DNA of 5,272 nt from an uncultured Oscillospiraceae bacterium (GTDB lineage Bacteria; Bacillota; Clostridia; Oscillospirales; Acutalibacteraceae). Positions 1 to 5,218 of the stretch are shown one piece after another. The notes beneath the pieces were generated by a model. That model had not been told where the DNA came from, did no database searches, and saw only the letters and a list, made by a program, of their open reading frames with translations. The stretch is from the NCBI GenBank assembly GCA_900546735.1, contig URDW01000140.1, positions 1 to 5,272 of the forward strand. The letters are read 5' to 3'. The position numbers and the translations under genes were made by a program. Numbering within the stretch: position 1 is the stretch's first letter; the number at the start of each line of letters is the position of its first letter.

Positions 1-31
1 GTCGGCAGCGTCAGATGTGTATAAGAGACAG
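1..31 (+). other. Illumina Nextera (Tn5) read-1 adapter remnant
   Basis: These 31 bases match the known Nextera read-1 transposase adapter without its first two bases. Positions 13-31 are the 19-bp Tn5 mosaic end AGATGTGTATAAGAGACAG. The cysK reading frame on the minus strand stays sensible down to base 32 and loses its family match at base 31, which places the junction exactly there. This is untrimmed library sequence at a contig end, not part of the genome, and any open reading frame running into it is artificial. Confidence 0.98.
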
Positions 32-716
32 AATTGGCGCCGATGCCCTGAATTTTGTGCGGCCCGGCCTTGCCCTGCGTAATGAGCGGAGAGGAGAACG
101 GCTCTACACCAACGATTTTTACATTTGGGTTTTGTTCTTTCAGGTATTTGCCCACGCCGCTTACCGTACCGCCTGTGCCGATGCCTGCCACAAAAATGTC
201 TACTTTTTTGTCGGTGTCGCGCCAGATCTCAGGGCCGGTCGTGCGGTAGTGGGCAAGGGGATTGTCGGGGTTGTCGAACTGGCCAAGGATGACGGCGCCC
301 GGTGTTTCGCGGCAGATCTTTTCGCTTTCGGCTACTGCGCCGGCCATCCCGTCCTTGCCGCTGGTCAAAACGATCTCGGCGCCGTAGGCCTTTAAAAGCT
401 GACGGCGTTCCGCACTCATCGTTTCGGGCATGGTCAAAATCACTCTATATCCTTTGGAAGTACCGATGGCGGCAAGGGCGATACCGGTGTTGCCGCTCGT
501 TGGCTCCACAATGGTGGCGCCGGACTTTAATAGGCCTTTTTTTTCGGCTTCTTCGATCATGCTGGCCGCTGCACGGTCCTTGGCCGATCCGGCCGGGTTC
601 ATGCACTCCAGCTTAGCCAGGATCTGCGCCTGTGCGCCGCTTGTTTTTTCGTAGTTGTGCAGCCGCAGCAGTGGTGTGGAGCCGACCAGGTCGGTCAGTC
701 TTTCTGCAATGTTCAT
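32..716 (-). CDS. cysK: Cysteine synthase (O-acetylserine sulfhydrylase), 3' end missing
   Basis: PLP-dependent cytoplasmic enzyme that condenses O-acetylserine with sulfide to give cysteine, the last step of cysteine synthesis. The visible 228 residues begin MNIAERLTDLVGSTPLLRL, the usual CysK N-terminus. The PLP-binding lysine is K46 in NPAGSAKDR, where most members have NPGGSVKDR. The substrate loop EPTSGNTG is at 71-78, GQFDNPDNP at 145-153, and the phosphate-binding GTGGT at 180-184. The sequence then reaches the HKIQGIGA motif and stops at the adapter. Family members are about 305-310 residues, so roughly 80 C-terminal residues are lost. The ATG at 716-714 overlaps the mnmA stop (ATGA). 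A strong AGGAGG lies at 731-726, 9 bases upstream and inside the mnmA coding sequence. It is the second gene of the mnmA operon. CysK, CysM and cystathionine beta-synthase share this fold, but the PTSGNTG and GIGA motifs favour CysK. Confidence 0.95.
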
Positions 717-1744
717 AAAATGGTGCCTCCTCCAAGCAGATACTCGCCGTCATACAGCACGACCGATTGGCCGCTGGTCACGGCGCGCTGTGGGTTTTTG
801 AATTCTACATGTATTTTGTCTGTTCCCGTCTGGAACACGGTCGCTTCCTCTTCTTTTTGGCTGTAGCGGGTCTTTGCTGTGCATTTCAGCGGCTGTTCCA
901 GCTTGTCAAACGCAATGAAGTTGACGTGCTCTGCGTCGAGCGCTTTTGTGTAAAGCGCGCTTTCCGGCGCCAAAATCACTTCGTTTTTGGCGCAGTCTTT
1001 GCATTTTACATACATCGGCTGTTCAAGCGCAAGCCCAAGGCCGCGCCGCTGACCGATCGTATAATTTATAATGCCCTTGTGCGTGCCGAGTATGCGGCCG
1101 CTTTCGTCTACAAAACGGCCCGGCGGGTAGGTCTTGCCGGTCAGCCGGCAGATCACCTCGGCGTATTTGCCGTTTGGCACAAAACAAATATCCTGCGAAT
1201 CCTTTTTGGTCGATACGGCCAGTCCGGCGTCTTCTGCCAGCGCACGGATCTGCGTTTTGGTGTAAGTGCCAAGCGGGAAAATACAGCGTTTCAGCGTTTT
1301 CTGATCCAGTGTATAGAGCATGTAAGACTGGTCTTTTTCCAGGTATTGGGCGCGTTTCAAAAGTGTGCGGCCGTTTTGATTTTCGGTCTGCACATAGTGG
1401 CCGGTCGCTATTTTGTCAAATCCGTTTTCGTCGGCAAATTCCAAAACGTATTTGAACTTTACGGCCTTGTTGCAAAGCACGCATGGGTTCGGCGTGCCGC
1501 CGCTTTCATAAATGTGCGCAAAGGGAAGCATAACTTTTTCTTTAAACGCCTGGGTCTTGTTCAGCAGGTGAAAAGGTATGCCAAGCCGGTCGCACACAGC
1601 CTGCGCATCGTCTGCATCGAGACTGCTTTCTTTGCAGATCATCTGCAGCATAACACCGTGCACCTCGTGGCCTGCCTGCTGCAGCAGGTGGGCGCACACG
1701 GCAGAATCTACACCGCCGCTGATCGCGGCTGCTGTTTTTGTCAT
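713..1744 (-). CDS. mnmA: tRNA-specific 2-thiouridylase MnmA
   Basis: Cytoplasmic ATP-dependent enzyme that thiolates U34 of Lys, Glu and Gln tRNAs to 2-thiouridine, using persulfide sulfur passed from a cysteine desulfurase. The protein has 343 residues, slightly short for a family of about 350-370. The N-terminal PP-loop ATP site is SGGVDS at 9-14. The catalytic cysteine pair is C88 in GGTPNPCVLCN and C187 in DSQDICFVPNG. Also present are ATGHY at 113-117, KDQSYMLY at 137-144 and GQRRGLGLAL from 231. The C-terminal beta-barrel region is complete. The ATG at 1744-1742 is preceded by GGTGAT (minus strand, 1753-1748), which complements the extended anti-Shine-Dalgarno at proper spacing. It is the first gene of a leftward operon, and its TGA overlaps the cysK ATG by 4 bases, so translation is probably coupled. 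No cysteine desulfurase or Rrf2-type regulator gene, frequent mnmA neighbours, is visible. Confidence 0.97.
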   Translation of the reverse strand: MTKTAAAISGGVDSAVCAHLLQQAGHEVHGVMLQMICKESSLDADDAQAVCDRLGIPFHLLNKTQAFKEKVMLPFAHIYESGGTPNPCVLCNKAVKFKYVLEFADENGFDKIATGHYVQTENQNGRTLLKRAQYLEKDQSYMLYTLDQKTLKRCIFPLGTYTKTQIRALAEDAGLAVSTKKDSQDICFVPNGKYAEVICRLTGKTYPPGRFVDESGRILGTHKGIINYTIGQRRGLGLALEQPMYVKCKDCAKNEVILAPESALYTKALDAEHVNFIAFDKLEQPLKCTAKTRYSQKEEEATVFQTGTDKIHVEFKNPQRAVTSGQSVVLYDGEYLLGGGTIL

Positions 1745-1747
1745 AAT

Positions 1748-1753
1748 ATCACC
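1748..1753 (-). promoter_or_regulatory. mnmA ribosome binding site at the extreme 5' end of the mRNA
   Basis: On the minus strand GGTGAT sits 3 bases before the ATG. It pairs with the part of the 16S rRNA tail beyond the core AGGAGG, so the effective spacing is about 7. The predicted transcription start is at about 1753, which would put this site at the very 5' end of a leader of only about 9 bases. The start position is inferred from the promoter, not observed. Confidence 0.6.
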
Positions 1754-1759
1754 GTTTCT

Positions 1760-1788
1760 ATGATATAGGCAGTGATTTTAAAAGTCAA
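1760..1788 (-). promoter_or_regulatory. Sigma-A-type promoter for mnmA-cysK
   Basis: Read on the minus strand, a -35 box TTGACT (1788-1783) is followed by a 17-base spacer and a -10 box TATCAT (1765-1760). Each box has one mismatch to consensus and the spacing is ideal. The predicted start is near 1753. The divergent promoter for the sulfatase-maturase gene begins 14 bp away, so the two -35 boxes stand back to back. Confidence 0.75.
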
Positions 1789-1802
1789 GCCCTGATCTCG
1801 TA

Positions 1803-1831
1803 TTGCATTTTGTAAACAGCCGTTTTATAAT
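1803..1831 (+). promoter_or_regulatory. Sigma-A-type promoter for the sulfatase-maturase gene
   Basis: A -35 box TTGCAT (1803-1808), a 17-base spacer and a perfect -10 box TATAAT (1826-1831) predict transcription from about 1838. This leaves a leader of about 22 bases to the GTG start. The promoter explains why the in-frame TTG at 1803 and ATG at 1830 cannot be start codons: the first is the -35 box, and the second overlaps the -10 box and lies upstream of the predicted transcription start. Confidence 0.78.
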
Positions 1832-1844
1832 GAGACCAGGAAAA

Positions 1845-1852
1845 GAAAGGGG
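1845..1852 (+). promoter_or_regulatory. Ribosome binding site deciding the maturase start
   Basis: The purine-rich GAAAGGGG lies 1 base before ATG 1854 and 7 bases before GTG 1860. Only the second spacing is normal, so GTG is preferred even though ATG is the commoner codon. The same GAAAGGGGAATG string precedes the TTG-started gene at 4812. Confidence 0.55.
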
Positions 1853-1859
1853 AATGCCT

Positions 1860-2957
1860 GTGCCCATCTCCGTTATGCTTAAACCGGCCTCCGGCGCTTG
1901 CAATTTGCAGTGCAGGTACTGTTTCTACAGTGCGCTGCAGCCATATAGAGATACGTTTTTTAAGGGCTTTATGCAGCCGCATACGGCGCACCGTGTGATT
2001 GACGCCGCCTTGGAGTTTGCCGGAGATTCTGATGTGTTTTTTACATTTCAGGGCGGCGAGCCGCTGCTGCGCGGTCTGGAATTTTATCAGGATTTCACCT
2101 CTTACGCCAAGCGCGCAAATAACGGCCGTGCCAAAATCGTTTACTGCCTGCAAACGAATGGCACGTTGCTCAATGCGCAGTGGTGCCGCTTCTTTAAAGA
2201 ACATGATTTTCTGGTCGGCGTTTCACTGGACGGCACCCGGCAGCAAAACGCCGACCGCGTTTATCCGGACGGGCGTGAATCGTTTGACGATGTACTGCGC
2301 GGCATAGAGTGCCTGCGGCAGTTTGACGTTGCGTTTAATATTCTTGCTGTTTTAACGCGCAAAACGGCGCGCAGTGTGCGCGAAAGCTATCGTTATTTTA
2401 AAGAAAGCGGCTTTCGGTATTTTCAGTATATTACAGGCCTCGCACCGTTTGGCAGTTCGCGCAGCGAAAACAGCCTGTTCATGGAACCGGCCGATTATGC
2501 CTATTTTTTAGATAAGGCGTTTCGCCTTTATTATAACGATCTGACGCGCGGCAATGCAGTCAGTGTGCGCCAGTTTGACAATTTTGTGCGGCTGGCTGCC
2601 GGGCACTATGCGGAACAGTGCGGTATGAACGGCTTTTGCTCCCGCCAATTTGTGGTGGAAAGTGACGGCAGCGTTTATCCTTGTGATTTCTACTGTACCG
2701 ATGACTGGCTGCTCGGCAATATTCAAACCGCTTCGTTTCAAAAACTGGCGGAAAGTCAAAAGGCGCGCGCCTTTTTAAACGCTTCCCGTACGCTGCCGTC
2801 CCGGTGCAACGGGTGTGCTTACCTTGCGGTCTGCCGCGGCTGCGGCTGCCGGCGCGTTCGCGACGACGTGGATTACTGCAGCGCCTACCGCAGCTTTTTT
2901 GAGGCGCATGGCGCACAGCTGCAGCAGCTGGCGCAGATATTTTTCCGGCATTCATGA
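1860..2957 (+). CDS. Anaerobic sulfatase-maturating enzyme (radical SAM/SPASM)
   Basis: Oxygen-sensitive cytoplasmic enzyme that oxidises an active-site Cys or Ser of type I sulfatases to formylglycine. The protein has 365 residues from GTG, against about 370 for the C. perfringens enzyme, which it resembles along its whole length as I recall that sequence. The radical SAM motif CX3CX2C is C14/C18/C21. QGGEP is at 64-68, QTNGTL at 98-103 and SLDG at 122-125. The SPASM part carries C254, C260 and C275, with the catalytic-base candidate D276 in YPCDFY, then C316, C319, C325 and C340. The usual CxGGC is replaced by CRGCGC (325-330), a one-residue insertion giving an extra cysteine. GTG 1860 was chosen because GGGG (1849-1852) is 7 bases upstream. 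The ATG at 1854 is in frame, giving 367 residues, but only 1 base from GGGG. No sulfatase gene is nearby. Other SPASM peptide-modifying enzymes are a less likely alternative. Confidence 0.88.
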   Translation: MPISVMLKPASGACNLQCRYCFYSALQPYRDTFFKGFMQPHTAHRVIDAALEFAGDSDVFFTFQGGEPLLRGLEFYQDFTSYAKRANNGRAKIVYCLQTNGTLLNAQWCRFFKEHDFLVGVSLDGTRQQNADRVYPDGRESFDDVLRGIECLRQFDVAFNILAVLTRKTARSVRESYRYFKESGFRYFQYITGLAPFGSSRSENSLFMEPADYAYFLDKAFRLYYNDLTRGNAVSVRQFDNFVRLAAGHYAEQCGMNGFCSRQFVVESDGSVYPCDFYCTDDWLLGNIQTASFQKLAESQKARAFLNASRTLPSRCNGCAYLAVCRGCGCRRVRDDVDYCSAYRSFFEAHGAQLQQLAQIFFRHS

Positions 2958-2985
2958 CGCAGGAAATGTAATAAAACACAAATCG

Positions 2986-3014
2986 TTGAAAATGCAACAA
3001 AAATTTAATATTTT
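2986..3014 (+). promoter_or_regulatory. Candidate promoter A for the two-component operon
   Basis: TTGAAA (2986-2991), a 17-base spacer and TATTTT (3009-3014) form a plausible sigma-A promoter in an AT-rich gap, with a predicted start near 3021. It competes with the extended -10 element at 3017-3025, and the sequence alone cannot decide between them. Confidence 0.45.
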
Positions 3015-3017
3015 TGT
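2997..3017 (+). repeat. AT-rich inverted repeat overlapping the promoter
   Basis: ACAAAAAT (2997-3004) and ATTTTTGT (3010-3017) are perfect 8-bp inverted arms around a 5-base loop. The stem is too AT-rich to be a convincing terminator for the upstream gene. Its place over the promoter elements suits an operator. A second, wider pair, AACACAAA (2975-2982) and TTTGTGTT (3013-3020), is also perfect over 8 bp. No regulator can be assigned. Confidence 0.45.
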
Positions 3018-3025
3018 GTTATATT
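3017..3025 (+). promoter_or_regulatory. Candidate extended -10 promoter B for the two-component operon
   Basis: TGTTATATT is a TGN extended -10 motif followed by a near-consensus hexamer (TATATT). No good -35 box lies 17 bases upstream, but extended -10 promoters often manage without one. The predicted start near 3032 would leave a leader of about 21 bases before the ATG at 3053. Confidence 0.45.
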
Positions 3026-3052
3026 GAAACAAGAAAAGCGGGGGATATACAT

Positions 3053-3724
3053 ATGTTTCAAATCTTGGTGGTTGAAGATGATGCGGAGCTGAACCGTACG
3101 GTCTGTGCTTATCTGAATCAAAACGGCTACAAGGCGACCGGCTGCCTGAACGCGTCCGATGCGTATGATGCTATGTATGCAGTTATGTACGACCTGATCA
3201 TTTCAGACATTATGATGCCTGAGATCGACGGTTTTGATTTCGCCAAAACAGTCCGTGGACTGAACAGCGAGATCCCGATCCTTTTCATGAGCGCCAGAGA
3301 TGACATAATGTCTAAAGAAAAGGGCTTTCGCATCGGCATTGATGATTATATGGTCAAGCCGATCGATCTGGACGAACTGCTTTTGCGTGTCGGCGCACTG
3401 CTTCGGCGTGCCAAAATCGCACACAGTAAACGGCTGCGTGTCGGCAGTTTGCTTATGGATGCGGACGAGCACACCGCTTACCTGGACGGGCAGGAAGTCC
3501 CGCTGACGGTGCGTGAATTCAATTTGCTTTTTAAGCTGCTGTCTTATCCGAAAAAGACATTTACGCGCCTGCAGCTGATGGATGAATTTTGGGGCACGGA
3601 TTCGCATTCCGGCCCGCGCACGGTCGATGTTTACATTACGAAGCTGCGTGAAAAGTTTGCCGGCTGCGATGATTTTCAAATCGTAACGGTGCACGGCCTT
3701 GGTTATAAGGCGGTGTTCAAATGA
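3053..3724 (+). CDS. OmpR/PhoB-family response regulator
   Basis: Cytoplasmic transcription factor of a two-component system, 223 residues. The receiver domain covers about 2-115. It has acidic residues D9 and D10, the phosphoacceptor D52 in ISDIMMP, the switch residue S80 and the conserved K102 in VKP, so phosphorylation should be normal. A winged-helix DNA-binding domain covers about 127-222, with LTVREFNLL, the segment RTVDVYITKLREK typical of the recognition helix, and the C-terminal VHGLGYK wing. The ATG at 3053 is preceded by GGGGG at 3040-3044, 8 bases upstream. A longer in-frame TTG start at 3014 overlaps the candidate promoter and was rejected. The stop overlaps the kinase ATG by 4 bases (ATGA), tying output to its partner. 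Target genes cannot be predicted. The protein may regulate its own operon. Confidence 0.95.
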   Translation: MFQILVVEDDAELNRTVCAYLNQNGYKATGCLNASDAYDAMYAVMYDLIISDIMMPEIDGFDFAKTVRGLNSEIPILFMSARDDIMSKEKGFRIGIDDYMVKPIDLDELLLRVGALLRRAKIAHSKRLRVGSLLMDADEHTAYLDGQEVPLTVREFNLLFKLLSYPKKTFTRLQLMDEFWGTDSHSGPRTVDVYITKLREKFAGCDDFQIVTVHGLGYKAVFK

Positions 3725-4791
3725 AACGGCCGCAAAAAGATCCGCGCGTACATCGCAGCCTGTTTTCCGTCTGGACTTTTTTGACTTATTTTGTGCTTGT
3801 CTGTATTTTGGTAACAACTAGTTTTCTCATCTTTTTTGGCGGCTTAAACATGGAGTTGACACAGGCGGAGATCCGCGTTATGGCAACACGCGTTTTTCTG
3901 AATGTTATATTAATGAGCCTGATCTGCACGCTGGTGGATGGTATTTATAAGAAGATAACCATCGAACGCCCGGTGCGCCGCATTTTGGAAGCCACGCACA
4001 AAGTTACGCAGGGCGATTTTTCGGTGCGCGTGCAGCCGATCCATCCGGCAAAAAGCAAAAATGAGCTCGATGTGCTGATCGAAGATCTAAACGTTATGAC
4101 GCAGGAGCTTTCCGGCACCGAAACGCTGCGTACCGATTTTGTTTCCAACGTGTCGCACGAGCTTAAAACGCCGCTTGCCGTGATCCAGAATTATGCGCAG
4201 ATGCTTAAAAATCCGCAGCTTTCTGAATCGGAGCGACTGGAATATGCGGAAAAGATCACTTCGGCTACGCATAGTTTGTCTGACCTCATCACCAATGTGC
4301 TGCGGCTGAATAAGCTGGAAAACCAGCAGATCTATCCGCAGCCTTCTACCTATGATTTAAGTGAACAGCTGCGTACCTGCCTTTTGCATTTTGAATCCGC
4401 CTGGGAAAAGAAGTCCCTGCAAATGTACATTGACCTGGAAGACAGCGTCATGGTGCACAGCGACGCGGAACTGATGCGTCTGGTGTGGAATAATTTGATT
4501 TCCAACGCCGTCAAATTCACCGGCGAAGGCGGCCGCATCCGCGTGGCGCTGCATACAGAGGGCAGTGACATTTATGTGGACGTGCAGGATACCGGCTGCG
4601 GCATCAGCTCAGAAAACGGACACCATATTTTTGAAAAGTTTTACCAGGGCGACACGTCGCATGCGACCGAGGGCAACGGCCTCGGACTTGCGCTTGTCAA
4701 GCGGGTCATCGACATTGTCGGCGCCGAGATCTCGGTGGAAAGCGAGGTCGGCAAAGGCAGCAGCTTTACAGTGAAACTGCAAATCACTTGA
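3721..4791 (+). CDS. Membrane sensor histidine kinase with very short outer loop
   Basis: Partner kinase of the preceding regulator, 356 residues. A basic N-terminus (1-12) leads into a transmembrane helix at about 17-39, then about 17 residues outside and a second helix at about 57-74. A HAMP linker runs over about 75-133 (ERPVRRILEATHKVTQGDF). The HisKA domain has the phosphorylated H146 in FVSNVSHELKTPLAV. The HATPase domain has the N box with N258 and N262 (WNNLISNAVKF), the G1 box D290 (DTGCGI), the F box EKFYQGD at 305-311 and the G2 box GNGLGLAL at 318-325. All catalytic residues are present. The outer loop is too small for a ligand-binding domain. As in intramembrane-sensing kinases of Gram-positives, the signal may come from the membrane or from a partner protein. 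The small membrane protein encoded next is an obvious candidate. Confidence 0.94.
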   Translation: MKRPQKDPRVHRSLFSVWTFLTYFVLVCILVTTSFLIFFGGLNMELTQAEIRVMATRVFLNVILMSLICTLVDGIYKKITIERPVRRILEATHKVTQGDFSVRVQPIHPAKSKNELDVLIEDLNVMTQELSGTETLRTDFVSNVSHELKTPLAVIQNYAQMLKNPQLSESERLEYAEKITSATHSLSDLITNVLRLNKLENQQIYPQPSTYDLSEQLRTCLLHFESAWEKKSLQMYIDLEDSVMVHSDAELMRLVWNNLISNAVKFTGEGGRIRVALHTEGSDIYVDVQDTGCGISSENGHHIFEKFYQGDTSHATEGNGLGLALVKRVIDIVGAEISVESEVGKGSSFTVKLQIT

Positions 4792-4795
4792 TTTT

Positions 4796-4803
4796 GAAAG
4801 GGG
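4796..4803 (+). promoter_or_regulatory. Ribosome binding site deciding the TTG start at 4812
   Basis: GAAAGGGG stands 8 bases before TTG 4812, a good spacing. The nearer ATG at 4805 is out of frame and only 1 base away, and it would encode just 7 codons before TAA at 4826-4828. In-frame TTG codons at 4788 and 4794 lie upstream of or within this site and have no ribosome binding site of their own. Confidence 0.6.
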
Positions 4804-4811
4804 AATGTCTT

Positions 4812-5192
4812 TTGGGAAAAACAGATAAAGACAATACTTTTCATTATACATATTCCGCTGCGCAGCAAAAAGAGATCCAGCAGATCCGGGCCAAGTACGA
4901 CCCGCAGGCCATGGATAAATTTGAACAGCTGCGCCGGCTTGACCGCCGCGCAACGCGCAAGGCCAGGGCGTTTACAGCGCTTATTGCGCTGGCAGGCGTT
5001 CTTTTGTTTGGCATTGGTCTGTGCTGTGCACTGGTGTGGAAAGATTGCATGATTTGGCCCGGTTTGCCTGTGGGCGTGGCCGGCATCGCGCTGATCATTG
5101 CTGCGTTTCCTTTGAATAAGCGCCTGATACGCCGCCAGCGTGAGAAGATCGCGCCGCAGATCATGCAGCTGAGCGACGAACTCCTGAAATAA
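4812..5192 (+). CDS. Small two-helix membrane protein of unknown function
   Basis: A 126-residue protein whose function I cannot assign. Residues 1-50 are charged and look helical: YSAAQQKEIQQIRAKYDP at 14-31, then MDKFEQLRRLDRRATRKAR at 34-52. Two transmembrane helices follow at about 54-76 and 80-99, joined by a turn of about three residues, with glycine spacings (G84, G88, G91) suited to helix packing. A basic cytoplasmic tail ends in REKIAPQIMQLSDELL. Positive charges flank both outer ends, so both termini should face the cytoplasm. From memory, similar clostridial proteins next to two-component genes are labelled 'dihydropteridine reductase'. Nothing here resembles a nucleotide-binding reductase fold, so I do not adopt that name. 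It starts at TTG, 20 bases after the kinase stop, and is probably cotranscribed. A role as accessory subunit or modulator of the kinase is an inference from position and topology. Confidence 0.85.
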   Translation: MGKTDKDNTFHYTYSAAQQKEIQQIRAKYDPQAMDKFEQLRRLDRRATRKARAFTALIALAGVLLFGIGLCCALVWKDCMIWPGLPVGVAGIALIIAAFPLNKRLIRRQREKIAPQIMQLSDELLK

Positions 5193-5196
5193 AATG

Positions 5197-5218
5197 ACCC
5201 GCACGGTTTCGTGCGGGT
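5197..5218 (-). terminator. GC-rich hairpin; U-tract on the minus-strand side
   Basis: ACCCGCACG (5197-5205) and CGTGCGGGT (5210-5218) form a perfect 9-bp stem with the loop GTTT, beginning 4 bases after the stop of the small membrane protein. On the plus strand the stem is followed by GAGACTGTCG with no U run. On the minus strand it is followed by CATTTTATTT. It therefore looks more like a terminator for a leftward gene beyond the window, though it may still protect or end the two-component transcript. Confidence 0.6.

Noticed and set aside
15..395. Open frame on the plus strand starting inside the first 31 bases
   Set aside because: Its start lies in the sequencing adapter and the rest is antisense to cysK.
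767..1768. Open frame of 333 codons on the plus strand opposite mnmA
   Set aside because: It is fully antisense to a well-supported mnmA, shows no recognisable motif, and has no ribosome binding site; it is a by-product of codon bias.
1803..1859. Longer N-terminus for the sulfatase-maturase from TTG 1803 or ATG 1830
   Set aside because: TTG 1803 is part of the -35 box and ATG 1830 overlaps the -10 box, so neither would be in the mRNA; the extra residues also have no counterpart in the C. perfringens enzyme.
3014..3052. Longer N-terminus for the response regulator from TTG 3014
   Set aside because: It lies over the candidate promoter, and response regulators begin within a few residues of the first beta strand, which matches MFQILVVEDD at 3053.
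2958..3052. Rho-independent terminator after the sulfatase-maturase
   Set aside because: The only stem in the gap is almost pure AT, so it should be too weak; read-through into the two-component operon cannot be excluded.
4812..5192. Naming the small membrane protein a dihydropteridine reductase
   Set aside because: Two transmembrane helices and charged arms in 126 residues leave no room for a Rossmann-type or nitroreductase-type fold; the name appears to be an inherited database label.
4641..5204. Open frame of 187 codons on the minus strand opposite the kinase end and the small membrane protein
   Set aside because: It is antisense to two supported genes and has no family features or start signal.
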